DNA from: CAWFKW01 sp963816535
GTDB taxonomy: Bacteria; Bacteroidota; Ignavibacteria; Tepidaquicellales; OLB5
Direction: 5' to 3'
Assembly: GCA_963816535.1 (NCBI GenBank)
Contig: CAWFKW010000003.1
Location: 1 to 64,000, forward strand
DNA length: 64,000 nt
Shown here: one piece after another, positions 44,082 through 54,600 of the stretch
Position numbering within the stretch: the stretch's first letter is position 1
Layout of the letters: the number at the start of each line of letters is the position of its first letter
Notes under the pieces: model-generated
The model's input: only the letters and a program-made list of their open reading frames with translations
Database searches by the model: none
Told to the model about the DNA's origin: nothing
Made by a program: the position numbers and the translations under genes

Positions 44082-44179
44082 GCGGGAGTAATTCAGTCTT
44101 GCCCGCCTAGGGCGGGTGAAGTAGAGTCATCCTAGCCTGCACCAGGCTGGCCGCAAAGCGGGATTGGTCGCAGGGTTCA
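44082..44179 (+). pseudogene. Broken tRNA-Gly copy with palindromic inserts
   Basis: GCGGGAGTAATTCAGT, GTAGAGTCA and TTGGTCGCAGGGTTC match the intact tRNA-Gly in order. Between them lie foreign palindromes: CCCGCCTAGGGCGGG (44102-44116) in the D-loop position, AGCCTG-CAC-CAGGCT (44134-44148) and CCGC-AAA-GCGG (44151-44161) in place of the anticodon arm. The 3' acceptor strand is missing. It cannot fold as a tRNA. Confidence 0.85.
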
Positions 44180-44202
44180 TTTAAAATAAGATTGTATCAA
44201 TT

Positions 44203-44275
44203 GCGGGAGTAACTCAGTTGGTAGAGTCACAGCCTTCCAAGCTGTTGGTCGCGGGTTCGAGTCCCGTCTCCCGCT
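44203..44275 (+). tRNA. tRNA-Gly (TCC)
   Basis: Acceptor arms GCGGGAG/CTCCCGC, anticodon TCC in loop CTTCCAA, T-arm CGGGTTCGAGTCCCG. Intact source of the broken copies on both sides. Confidence 0.97.
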
Positions 44276-44284
44276 CTGAAAAGT

Positions 44285-44338
44285 TGGTTGAGTCATCCCG
44301 CGAAGCGGGATTGGTCGTTCCGCGGGGCGGGATCTCCC
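44285..44338 (+). pseudogene. tRNA-Gly-derived fragments joined by palindromes
   Basis: GGTTGAGTCA, TTGGTCG and TCTCCC recur in the order of the tRNA-Gly D-arm, anticodon-arm 3' side and acceptor 3' side. A palindrome TCCCGC-GAA-GCGGGA (44296-44310) sits where the anticodon stem should be, and CCGCGGGGCGG between the last two pieces. The shared AGTCATCC...GCGGGATTGGTCG links it to the larger remnant at 44082. Confidence 0.65.
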
Positions 44339-44376
44339 ACACAGGAAAAGAAATTTAGAGAAAGGTATATTAAATA

Positions 44377-44538
44377 ATGGCAAAAGAAGGTAGATTAATA
44401 ATAACGTTAGAGTGCAACGATTGCAAACATCGCAACTATAGCGCTACTAAGAACAAGAGCAAACATTCTGGCAGGGTAGAATACAAAAAATACTGCAGGT
44501 TCTGCGCCAAACATACACTTCATAAAGAAACTAAGTAG
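44377..44538 (+). CDS. rpmG: 50S ribosomal protein L33
   Basis: A 53-residue ribosomal protein beginning MAKEGRLIITLECNDCKHR and ending TLHKETK. Both zinc-binding pairs (CNDC and CRFC) are present, so it is the zinc-containing form. The gene lies between tRNA-Gly and tRNA-Trp, the usual spot when tuf is absent. Too short for ordinary length cut-offs but clearly real. Confidence 0.95.
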   Translation: MAKEGRLIITLECNDCKHRNYSATKNKSKHSGRVEYKKYCRFCAKHTLHKETK

Positions 44539-44540
44539 AT

Positions 44541-44613
44541 ACGTCAGTGGCTCAATTGGTAGAGCAGCGGTCTCCAAAACCGCAGGTTGGGGGTTCGAGT
44601 CCCTCCTGACGTG
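44541..44613 (+). tRNA. tRNA-Trp (CCA)
   Basis: Acceptor arms ACGTCAG/CTGACGT, anticodon CCA in loop CTCCAAA, T-arm GGGGTTCGAGTCCC. Lies directly before secE, the conserved position. Confidence 0.97.
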
Positions 44614-44666
44614 CAACATTTGTTGAATATAAATGGCTAAAGCATAACGCTTCCGGGAGTTCTGAA

Positions 44667-44849
44667 TTGAAAGATAAGATTTTAAATTTTTTTACCGACA
44701 TTGTTCGGGAAATGAAAAAAGTTTCGTGGCCCAAGAGAGAAGAATTGAGAGAATCGACGCTGGTTGTAATTCTGACATCGGCGATTTTTGCGGCTTTTGT
44801 TTTTGTAGTCGATAAGATTTTGAGCGAAGGGTTAAAAGCAATATTTTAA
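44667..44849 (+). CDS. secE: Preprotein translocase subunit SecE
   Basis: Small essential subunit of the Sec translocon. 60 residues from TTG at 44667 behind GGGAG; contains the amphipathic VREMKKVSWPKREELRES and one membrane helix (LVVILTSAIFAAFVFVV). Position before nusG is conserved. Confidence 0.93.
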   Translation: MKDKILNFFTDIVREMKKVSWPKREELRESTLVVILTSAIFAAFVFVVDKILSEGLKAIF

Positions 44850-44854
44850 TATAA

Positions 44855-45427
44855 ATGACAGAAACAAAACCTGAAACAATTGTAAGTTCCCAAGACGGAA
44901 AAAAATGGTATGCTATCCGTACCATCACCGGCCATGAAAAAAGAGTCAAGAATTATCTGGATGGCGAAATTCCGATTGTCGGGCTTGATGTAAAGATTTC
45001 CCAGGTTCTGATTCCGGAAGAAAAGGTTTTCGAAGTAAAAGGCGGAAAGAAAAAAATAAAGTACAAAAATTTCTTTCCCGGTTACATTCTTATCGAAGCT
45101 GCGCTGGATAAAGAGGTTGTGAATTTTATATCCCGCACGCCCTCGGTGCTCAAAATGGTTGGCGATAAAACCGAAGCCATAGCGCTAAGAGACGACGAAG
45201 TAAAAAGGATACTCGGCAGGATAAACGATTCGGATGAAAAAGAAAAGATCGACGTACAGTTTGAAAAAGGCGACCCTGTTAAGGTAATCAGCGGCCCGTT
45301 CGTGAATTTCAGCGGAGCCATCAACGAGATCAACCTGGAGAGGATGAAAGTTAAGGTCATGGTGAGTATTTTCGGAAGAAAGACGCCGATTGAGCTTGAT
45401 TTCACCCAGATTGAACGGGAAAAATAA
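44855..45427 (+). CDS. nusG: Transcription termination/antitermination factor NusG
   Basis: Binds RNA polymerase and links it to Rho or the ribosome. 190 residues; the NGN domain starts KWYAIRTITGHEKRVKNYL and includes NFFPGYILIEA, and the C-terminal KOW domain is FEKGDPVKVISGPFVNFSGAI. It follows secE by five bases. Confidence 0.96.
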   Translation: MTETKPETIVSSQDGKKWYAIRTITGHEKRVKNYLDGEIPIVGLDVKISQVLIPEEKVFEVKGGKKKIKYKNFFPGYILIEAALDKEVVNFISRTPSVLKMVGDKTEAIALRDDEVKRILGRINDSDEKEKIDVQFEKGDPVKVISGPFVNFSGAINEINLERMKVKVMVSIFGRKTPIELDFTQIEREK

Positions 45428-45475
45428 TAGATCCCAATTAGAACGGAAATTAAAATTTAGAATACATATTTAATT

Positions 45476-45901
45476 ATGGCAAAGAAAGTAGTAGGATTCG
45501 TAAAGCTTCAGATACCCGCCGGACAGGCGTCGATGGCTCCGCCGGTTGGGCCCGCTTTAGGACAGCGCGGCGTTAACGGCATGGAATTTTGCAAACAGTT
45601 TAATGCAAGAACGCAAAAAGATCACGGGCTCATAATTCCGGTTGTGATAACCGTTTACTCGGATAAGTCGTTTACATTTATAACAAAAACTCCTCCAGCG
45701 GCGGTTTTGCTTTTAAAAGCGGCAAAGATCGAAAAAGGCAGCGCTCAGTCGAACAGGACAAAAGTAGGAAAGGTTTCGCAGAAACAGCTTGAAGAGATAG
45801 CGACAATTAAGATGAAGGACTTGAATGCACGCACCGTAAGCGCCGCATCGAGGATCATCGCCGGCACTGCAAGAAGCATGGGTATTACCGTAGAAGGTTA
45901 A
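45476..45901 (+). CDS. rplK: 50S ribosomal protein L11
   Basis: Binds 23S rRNA in the GTPase centre. 141 residues with [20 protein letters not shown] and [12 protein letters not shown], typical of L11. Follows nusG and precedes rplA by 17 bases. Confidence 0.97.
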
Positions 45902-45918
45902 TTTTTAATATCAAAATT

Positions 45919-46614
45919 ATGCATATCAGCAAAAGAAGAAAAGAAATACTGAAAAAAATAGAACCGAACAAGGCTTATACCATAAGCGAAGCCGTTGCGA
46001 AGCTGAAAGAAACTGCAAGCGCTAAGTTTAACGAGTCAATTGACATAGCAATGAGACTCGGCGTCGATCCCAGGCAGGCTGACCAGCTGATCAGGGGAAC
46101 AGTATCGCTTCCGCACGGCACAGGTAAGACCGTAAAGGTTCTTGTAGTTGTAAAACCCGAAAGACAACAGGAAGCCAGGGATGCCGGAGCCGATTTCGTC
46201 GGCTTTGAGGATGTTCTTAAACAGATACAGGAAGGCTGGGCGGATTGCGACGTTATTATAGCCGCTCCGGATACGATGAGCGAGCTTGGAAAACTCGGAA
46301 AAATACTCGGACCAAAAGGATTAATGCCTAATCCCAAAAGCGGCACCGTTACAAACGATATTGCTAAAGCAGTATCGGAAGTTAAGGGAGGAAGAATTGA
46401 ATTCCGCGTAGATAAAGCAGGTATCGTACATGCATGTTTGGGTAAGGCTGCGTTTGAGCAGAAACAGCTCGAAGAGAATATTCATGTGTTCATCAACCAG
46501 ATAATCAAAATGAAACCGGCTACAGCAAAGGGAGTTTACGTAAAATCAGTTACCCTTGCGAGCACTATGGGGGCCGGGCTGCCAATCAACAAAACGGAAA
46601 TAGCCGTTCATTAG
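45919..46614 (+). CDS. rplA: 50S ribosomal protein L1
   Basis: Forms the L1 stalk of the large subunit and often represses its own operon. 231 residues with LPHGTGKTVKVLVVV, LGPKGLMPNPKSGTV and KGVYVKSVTLASTMG. Between rplK and rplJ in conserved order. Confidence 0.97.
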   Translation: MHISKRRKEILKKIEPNKAYTISEAVAKLKETASAKFNESIDIAMRLGVDPRQADQLIRGTVSLPHGTGKTVKVLVVVKPERQQEARDAGADFVGFEDVLKQIQEGWADCDVIIAAPDTMSELGKLGKILGPKGLMPNPKSGTVTNDIAKAVSEVKGGRIEFRVDKAGIVHACLGKAAFEQKQLEENIHVFINQIIKMKPATAKGVYVKSVTLASTMGAGLPINKTEIAVH

Positions 46615-46652
46615 AGCTGAGAAAAAAAAATAAAATATACTGAACATTCGCA

Positions 46653-47192
46653 ATGAATAAGCAAGATAAAGAAACAGTAATTTCCGGGATCAAAGAAAAG
46701 CTGGATAGGGCGACAAGCATTTATCTAACCGACTTTGCCGGATTGACCGTACAGGAAACCAACGAGCTTCGGGATGAACTTTTTAACGCAAACGTTGATT
46801 ATAAAGTATTGAAGAATACTTTGATCAAAAAAGCGCTTGAAGGCGGTAATAACAAGTTCTCGGCTAAATTAGACGTTTTGACCGAACATTTGAAGGGCCC
46901 AACAGGCGTGATATTTACTTATGACGATCCTGTTTCACCTGCAAGAATAATAAAAAAGTTTTACGACAAGGGCGAAAAACCTAAGTTAAAGGTCGCTTTG
47001 GTCGAGGATGTGGCATATGACGGTAAAAAACTAAACGACTTAGCGTCTCTGCAGTCTAAATCAGAATTAATTTCTTCAATAATTGGTAGCTTGCACGCGC
47101 CCATATCCGGTATTGTGAATACCATAAACGCCGTGTTTAGAGACCTCGCTTCTATTATCGAAGAAGTCGCTAAGACAAAAAATGCAAATTAA
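46653..47192 (+). CDS. rplJ: 50S ribosomal protein L10
   Basis: Anchors the L7/L12 stalk. 179 residues; LTDFAGLTVQETNELRDEL and VDYKVLKNTLIKKAL match L10, with the C-terminal helix for L7/L12 binding near the end. Only 38 bases precede it, too few for a full L10 leader. Confidence 0.95.
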   Translation: MNKQDKETVISGIKEKLDRATSIYLTDFAGLTVQETNELRDELFNANVDYKVLKNTLIKKALEGGNNKFSAKLDVLTEHLKGPTGVIFTYDDPVSPARIIKKFYDKGEKPKLKVALVEDVAYDGKKLNDLASLQSKSELISSIIGSLHAPISGIVNTINAVFRDLASIIEEVAKTKNAN

Positions 47193-47226
47193 AATATAAA
47201 TAAATAAATTTAAGGAGAAACTTAAA

Positions 47227-47601
47227 ATGTCCGTAGTAGAAGAATTAGTAGAAAAAATAGGCAGTCTTTCGCTTCTGGAAGCCGCAGACCTTAAGAAAGC
47301 CCTCGAAGACAAATTCGGAGTTACCGCCGCCGCTCCAATGATGATGGCGGGCGCTACCGGAGCCGCTCCTGTTGCCGCCGCTGAAGAAAAAACTGAATTC
47401 ACAGTAGTCCTTGCTGAAGCGGGCACGCAGAAAATTAACGTTATCAAGGCCGTGAAAAACGCGACCGGGCTGGGCTTAACAGAAGCCAAAGCCCTGGTTG
47501 AGAGCGCGCCGAAGCCTGTGAAAGAGGGAATCTCTAAAGCAGACGCCGACAAACTGAAGGCTGACCTGGAAGCTGCCGGAGCTAAAGTAGAAATAAAATA
47601 A
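47227..47601 (+). CDS. rplL: 50S ribosomal protein L7/L12
   Basis: Stalk protein that recruits translation factors. 124 residues; N-terminal dimer region, Ala/Met hinge, then the C-terminal EKTEFTVVLAEAGTQKINVIK and GLGLTEAKALVE. Strong AAGGAG before the ATG, in line with its multi-copy need. Confidence 0.97.
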   Translation: MSVVEELVEKIGSLSLLEAADLKKALEDKFGVTAAAPMMMAGATGAAPVAAAEEKTEFTVVLAEAGTQKINVIKAVKNATGLGLTEAKALVESAPKPVKEGISKADADKLKADLEAAGAKVEIK

Positions 47602-47716
47602 GCTCATTTTTTTAATTATAATTTTTTATAATTATTAGCGTCATAATTCTATTACAAAGAATAGAGGTTATAGCTTAAATCTGCTGTTTTCAATATACCC
47701 ACAAATCGAATTTTTT

Positions 47717-47757
47717 AGTTAAGCGGGCTGTTCTATAACACGGCCTGCCTTAACTTT
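47717..47757 (+). terminator. Possible attenuator hairpin between rplL and rpoB
   Basis: AGTTAAG...CTTAACT arms with GC-rich inner pairing (GGGCTGT with CGGCCTG, some G-T), loop TCTATAA, then TTTTCATTTTT. It sits about 40 bases before rpoB, where many bacteria reduce transcription from the ribosomal genes into rpoBC. Confidence 0.55.
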
Positions 47758-47797
47758 TCATTTTTATACCTCACGAGTGGAGGAAACATAAAAACCT

Positions 47798-50700
47798 ATG
47801 GCAATCGATCTAAATAAATTTGAAAAAAGAAATAACAGGATCTACCTGTCTATGTCGGGAAAGCAGATCGATTCACCGGACCTCTTAAGCGTCCAGGTCG
47901 AATCGTTCAAAGACTTTCTGCAGGAAGATGTAGCCCCGAATCAAAGAAAAAGCGCCGGGATCCAGGCTGTATTCGTCAGGAACTTCCCTATCACCGATTC
48001 GAGAGAAACTGCGCTTCTGGAATTTATGGAATATTATCTCGAAAGGCCCCAGTATTCTATCAGGGAATGCCAGGAACAGGGCCTGACTTACGCAGTATCG
48101 TTAAAGGCTAAACTGCGTTTATCGACCAAGCCGAACAAGGAAGCAAAGGAATACTCAAACGCCATCGAACAGGACGTCTATATGGGCAACATACCGTATA
48201 TGACTCCGTACGGAAGCTTCATTATTAACGGGGCAGAAAGAGTTATAGTCTCACAGCTTCACAGGGCTCCCGGCGTTGTATTCAGCGAATCTGTTCATCA
48301 GAACGGAACCAAGCTTTTCTCAGCGAGAATTATTCCTATGAAAGGCTCATGGGTTGAATTCACAACAGATATTAATAACTGCCTGTTTGCTTATATCGAT
48401 AGAAGGAAGAAATTCCCCGTAACTACTATATTAAGAGCGCTCGGGTATTCTTCAAACGAAGAGATACTTGATCTTTTCGGGCTGCTTGAAAATGTTGACA
48501 AAGCAAAGATCAAAGATTACTTAGGGAAACAGTTATGCGATGACCTGATTGACAAGGAAACCGGCGAGCTGCTTGCGGAAAAAGCATCGGTCATTGATGA
48601 TGAACTTGTAGAGAAAATAGCTAAATCAACAATTTCAAAAATTAAAGTGTTTAAATCTGACAAGCCCTTTGAGGAGTCTTTGATAGCAAATACCCTGACA
48701 AAGGACGACGCTGAGACAGAAGCTGACGCGCTGGAGCAAATATCAGAGCAGCTCAGGCCGAGCGATCAGGATGATGAATCGGCAAAGAACCTGGTAGATA
48801 AGCTTTTCTTCAACGAAAAGAAATACGACCTCGGCGAGGTGGGAAGATATAAGCTCAATTACAGGCTTGGATTAAATATCGCCTCTGATAAGACGGTTCT
48901 CACCAAGGAAGACATAATTTGTATTATCAATTATCTGATCGAGCTTGAAGCCGGCAAAAGAGAGGTTGACGATATCGACCACCTGGGCAACAGAAGAGTA
49001 AGGTCGATAAGCGAACAGCTTTCGCAGCAGTTCAACGTGGGGCTCGCAAGAATGGCAAGGACAATAAGAGAGAGAATGAGCATTCACGATGAAGAGAACA
49101 TAACGCCTGCAAACCTGGTAAGCGCGAGAACAATAACCACTGCGCTTATCTCATTCTTCGGCACAAGCCAGCTTTCTCAGTACATGGACCAGACCAACCC
49201 GCTTGCTGAAATGACTCATAAGAGAAGGGTCAGCGCGCTGGGACCGGGCGGCTTGACGAGAGAAAGAGCCGGTTTCGAGGTTAGAGATGTGCATTACACG
49301 CATTACGGCCGCCTCTGCCCTATCGAAACTCCTGAGGGCCCGAACATCGGTTTGATATCTTCTTTGTGTACTCACGCCAGGATAAGCGAATTTGGTTTCA
49401 TAGAAACCCCGTACAGGAAAGTAAAGAACGGCAAGGTTTCGAACGAGATAGATTATTTATCTGCTGAAAAAGAAGATAACTACATAATAGCTCAGGCAAT
49501 AGTTAACCTGGACAACAACAAAATTGTTGACGCGAAAATTAAGGCGAGATTCAAGGGCGATTTCCCGATTGTATCTCCTGAAGAAGTGCATTATATGGAC
49601 GTTGCGCCTAACCAGATCGTTAGCGCCGCGGCTGCGCTGATCCCTTTCCTGGAACATGACGACGCCGAACAGGGCGCTTATGGGATCCAATATGCAGCGC
49701 CAGGCCGTTCCTCTTCTTTCACCCAAGGCTCCGCTTGTGGGCACAGGGTTCGAAGAAAAAGTGGCTATGGATTCCCGCACTCTGGTATTATCCGAAGGAG
49801 ACGGTATTGTTGAATTTGTATCGGCCGACAGGATAGTTGTAAAATACGATATTGATAAGGACTCGGAAAAATCTATCACGAGCTTTGAGAATAATGAAGT
49901 AGTCGAATACAACCTGATAAAGTTCCTAAGAACTAACCAGGATACTTGCATTACCCAGAAACCTATAGTTAAAGTTGGAGATAAAGTAAAGAAAGGCGCT
50001 GTTTTGGCGGATGGATCCGCGACAGACAAAGGCGAGCTTGCGCTGGGCAGAAGCGTGCTGGTTGCATTTATGCCGTGGCAGGGTTATAATTTTGAAGACG
50101 CTATTGTTATCAGCGAGAGAATTGTGGCTGAAGACGTTTTCACATCCCTGCACATTGAAGAATATGAATTGCAGGTTCGCGATACCAAAAGAGGCGAAGA
50201 AGAACTTACCCGTGATATTCCGAATGTAAGCGAGGAAGCCACTAAGGACCTTGACGAAGACGGTATTGTAAGAATCGGAGCTGAAGTTAAAGAAAACGAT
50301 ATATTAATTGGCAAAGTTACTCCAAAAGGAGAAACCGAGCCCACACCGGAAGAAAAGCTGCTCAGGGCGATATTCGGCGATAAAGCCGGCGACGTGAAAG
50401 ACGCTTCGCTGAAAGCTCCTCCGGGAATGCGCGGCGTTGTTATAAATAAGAAGCTCTTCACAAGGAAACAAAGGGATACAGAGACCAAGAAAGAAGAGAA
50501 AAAGAGGCTTGAGAAGCTTGAGCAGGACAGGATAGACGCGATAAGGGATTATAATACTGCCTTTGCGACAAAGCTCGGAATGATATTTGACGGGAAAGAA
50601 TCCACGGGGATCAGGGATATCGAAGGCAATACCGTGCTCCGTGCAGGCGCCGCTATCAGGAAAGATACATTCCTCAAGCTACTTGATAATCCAAACTTCA

Positions 50701-51590
50701 GGCTTGAGAATTTTGACGTAACAAACAACTGGACATCTTCGCACAAAGCGCAGGCGCTGCTTGAAACTACTTTCAGGAATTTCAGGACAAAGTTGAGCGA
50801 TGTTGAAGAAAGAACAAAACGCCAGAGGAACAAAATAGTAATAGGCGACGAATTACCGACAGGCGTTGTGAAGATGGCAAAGGTATATATTGCGAAGAAG
50901 AAAAAACTATCGGTCGGCGATAAAATGGCCGGCAGGCACGGGAACAAAGGCGTTGTGGCAAAAATAGTGCCGCAGCAGGATATGCCTTTTCTGCCTGATG
51001 GCACCCGCGTTGATATAGTTCTCAACCCGCTTGGGGTGCCTTCAAGAATGAATCTCGGGCAGTTGTACGAAACCGCTTTAGGGTGGGCTGCCGATAAGCT
51101 TGGGTGCAGTTTTGCAACCCCTGTATTTGACGGAGCTTCGTTTGAGGATATTGTTGAGATCCTCGGGCAGGCCGGGCTGCCCAATAACTCGCGTACTATT
51201 TTGTATGACGGATTATCGGGTGAGAGATTCGACCAGGAAGTTACCGTTGGGTTCATTTATATGATGAAACTGTCGCATTTATCCGATGACAAGATTCATG
51301 CAAGGTCGATTGGACCGTACTCGCTAATCACACAGCAGCCGCTGGGCGGAAAAGCTCAGTTCGGCGGCCAGAGATTTGGAGAAATGGAGGTCTGGGCGCT
51401 TGAAGGTTACGGCGCCGCATACACGCTCCAGGAGATGCTCACGGTAAAGAGCGATGACGTGAATGGCAGGTCAAAGACCTATGAGTCGCTGATAAAGGGC
51501 GAAAATACGCCCGAACCGCAAACCCCGGAATCTTTTAACGTGTTAGTAAAAGAGCTCCAGGGATTATGTCTCGATATTAGTATAGAATAA
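47798..51590 (+). CDS. rpoB: DNA-directed RNA polymerase beta subunit, interrupted by one extra base
   Basis: Catalytic core subunit of RNA polymerase. The first part (47798 to about 49668) includes the rifampicin-region residues FFGTSQLSQYMDQTNPLAEM and THKRRVSALGPGGL, and ETPEGPNIGLISSL. It ends in LIPFLEHDDAE; the second frame resumes NRALMGSNMQRQAVPLL and continues through GDKMAGRHGNKGVVAKI and QPLGGKAQFGGQRFGEMEVW. Removing one base near 49668 (GCCGAACAGG to GCCAACAGG) restores a continuous protein of about 1263 residues. A sequencing insertion is the likely cause; a truncated beta subunit would be lethal. Confidence 0.93.
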
Positions 51591-51615
51591 ATAAAACGAA
51601 TAAATCATAAAATCT

Positions 51616-54600
51616 ATGTTATTTAAAAAAGACGCCAAAAAAGTAAGAAGGATCATAAGCAGGATTGGTATTAATCTTGCTTCGACCGATACAATCATAA
51701 GAAACTCTCACGGCGAAGTCTTGAAACCTGAGACCATAAACTACAGGACGTTCAAGCCGGATAAGGATGGTTTGTTCTGCGAAAAAATATTCGGCCCGGT
51801 TAAAGACTGGGAATGCCACTGCGGTAAATATAAAGGCATCCGTTACAACGGGATAGTTTGCGACAGGTGCGGGGTCGAAGTGAACCAGAAGAGCCTGAGA
51901 CGAGAGAGAATGGGGCACATATCTTTAAGCGTACCGGTTGTTCACATATGGTATTTCCGTTCAACGCCCAGCAAAATAAGCTACCTGCTTGGAGTAACAA
52001 ATAAGGAACTTGAGAGAATAATTTATTATGAAAACTTACGTTGTTATTAATCCGGGACCAACACAGTTCAAAAAAGCCGAGCTGATAACGGAAGATGAGT
52101 ACCTGAATACCCTGAACAACCTTCCTGAGGACCAGGAAGAGCTTGATGATTATGACCCGAATAAATTTGTTTGCAAGAACGGCGCCGAAGCTGTTAAGGA
52201 ACTGCTGAAGAGAGTTGATGTTGATGAAGATGTTTCACGCCTAAGAGCGCAGCTTTACGAAGAAAACTCGGTTCAGAAAAAACAGGACATCATAAAGAGA
52301 TTAAGGGTCCTTAAATCATTTCAAAAGAAAGAAGGCAGAAGGCAGAACAGGCCGGAGTGGATGGTCCTTGATGTAATACCGGTTATTCCTCCCGAGCTCA
52401 GGCCTCTTGTCCCTCTTGAAGGCGGAAGGTTCGCCACAAGCGATTTGAACGACTTATACAGAAGAGTAATAATCAGAAACAACCGTCTGAAGAGATTAAT
52501 AGATATTAAAGCTCCTGAAGTAATTTTAAGGAACGAAAAAAGGATGCTGCAGGAGGCGGTTGATGCGCTGCTTGATAACTCAAGGAGAGCCACGGCCGTT
52601 AAATCCGAGAACCGTCCGCTGAAATCACTTTCCGATATTCTGAAAGGTAAACAGGGACGATTCAGGCAGAACCTTCTTGGTAAACGTGTCGATTATTCCG
52701 GACGCGGTGTTATTGTTGTAGGTCCGGAACTGAAGCTTCACCAGTGCGGAGTCCCCAAGGATATGGCTCTTGAATTATTTAAGCCGTTTGTAATAAGAAG
52801 GCTTATCGATAGAGATCTTGTTAAGACAGTTAAGAGCGCAAAGAAGCTTATCGAAAGAAGGACGCCCGAGGTTTGGGAAGTTCTTGAAAACGTGATTGAC
52901 GGGCATCCGGTTATGTTAAACCGCGCCCCTACCCTTCACCGTTTGAGCATACAGGCTTTCCAGCCGGTGCTTGTTGAAGGCAAAGCGTTAAAGCTGCATC
53001 CTCTGGTTTGTACCGCGTTCAACGCCGATTTTGACGGCGACCAGATGGCTGTTCATGTCCCGCTTTCATATGAGGCGCAGCTTGAAGTCAGAGTTCTGAT
53101 GCTGTCAAGCCATAACTTATTATCGCCTCAGAACGGCGACCCGATCACTATCGCCAACCAGGAAATTGTTCTTGGATGTTATTATCTCACCAAATACAGA
53201 AAAGGCGATCTTGGAGAAGATAAAATATTCTCCAATATGGACGAGGTTATTATTGCCCACAATAATAATAAAATCGGATTGCATGCTAAGATTAAAGTAA
53301 GAATAAACGGCGAACTTATTGAGACAACGACGGGTAGAGTTATTTTCAACCACATAGTTCCTAAAGGAGCCGGTTTCATTAATGAGCTGCTTACTAAGAA
53401 AGGGATCGTGAAGAACATCAGCCGCGTGTTTAAAAGCGTCGGCAACGTTCAAACTGTTGAGTTCCTCGACGACCTGAAGAACATCGGATTTTCATACGCT
53501 ATGAAGGGCGGCCTTTCGGTCAACCTAGACGATATTGTTATTCCGTCGTCAAAACAGAAAACGATCGACGCGGCCCGGAAGAGAGTTGAGTCGGTTGAAA
53601 AATCAAGAATGAGAGGCCTTATTACAGAAGGCGAAAGATATAATAAAGTAATTGATATCTGGACGCATGCGACCAACGAAGTAAAAAGCGATCTGATGGT
53701 AACTCTGAAGAATTCCAATTCCGGATTCAATTCGCTCCATATGATGATCGACTCAGGCGCGAGAGGTTCCCAGGACCAGGTTAGTCAGCTTGCCGGTATG
53801 AGAGGACTTATGGCTAAACCGCAGAAAAGCATGACTGGCCAGGCTGGTGAAATTATCGAGAACCCGATCATAGCTAACTTCAAAGAAGGTTTATCGATTC
53901 TGGAATACTTTATATCAACGCATGGCGCAAGGAAAGGTCTTGCAGATACAGCTCTGAAAACGGCTGATGCAGGCTATTTAACAAGAAAGCTCGTTGACGT
54001 ATCTCAGGATGTTATTATTTCCGAAGATGATTGCGGAACTATCAGGGGCCTGAAAGTAGAGGCTTTGAAAGACGGAGAAGACATAAAAGAACCGCTTTCA
54101 GAAAGAATTCTCGGAAGGGTTGCCTTGCAGAACATAGTTGACCCGGTTACGAGGAAAACAGTAGTTAAAGCAGGCGAAGAAATAACCGAGGAACTTGCGG
54201 CTAAGATAGCGGAAACTTCTATATCTTCTGTTGAGATTCGTTCGGTTCTCACGTGCGAATCAAGGCGCGGGATTTGCGCAAAATGTTACGGCAGGAACCT
54301 GACCACGGGAAAACTGGTCGATGTTGGCGAGGCAGTTGGTGTAGTTGCGGCGCAGTCTATAGGCGAGCCGGGCACACAGCTTACGTTGCGTACTTTCCAT
54401 ATCGGCGGTACAGCAAGCAGAATTGTAACGCAATCCAGGATACCTACTAAATTTGCGGGTAAGGTTAAGTTCGAAAGCATGAAGATGGTTAAGTATGAAA
54501 GTCCTACCGAGGGTACCTTCTTTGTAACGCTTAGCCGTAACGGAATATTGGAAATCCATGATGAAAATAACAGGCTCATCTCTAAGTATGACGTACCTTA

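Noticed and set aside
46615..46652. L10 leader regulatory RNA
   Set aside because: Only 38 bases separate rplA and rplJ, too little for the known leader fold.
49650..52045. Programmed frameshifting in rpoB and rpoC
   Set aside because: No slippery heptamer or downstream structure is visible and both are simple one-base insertions.
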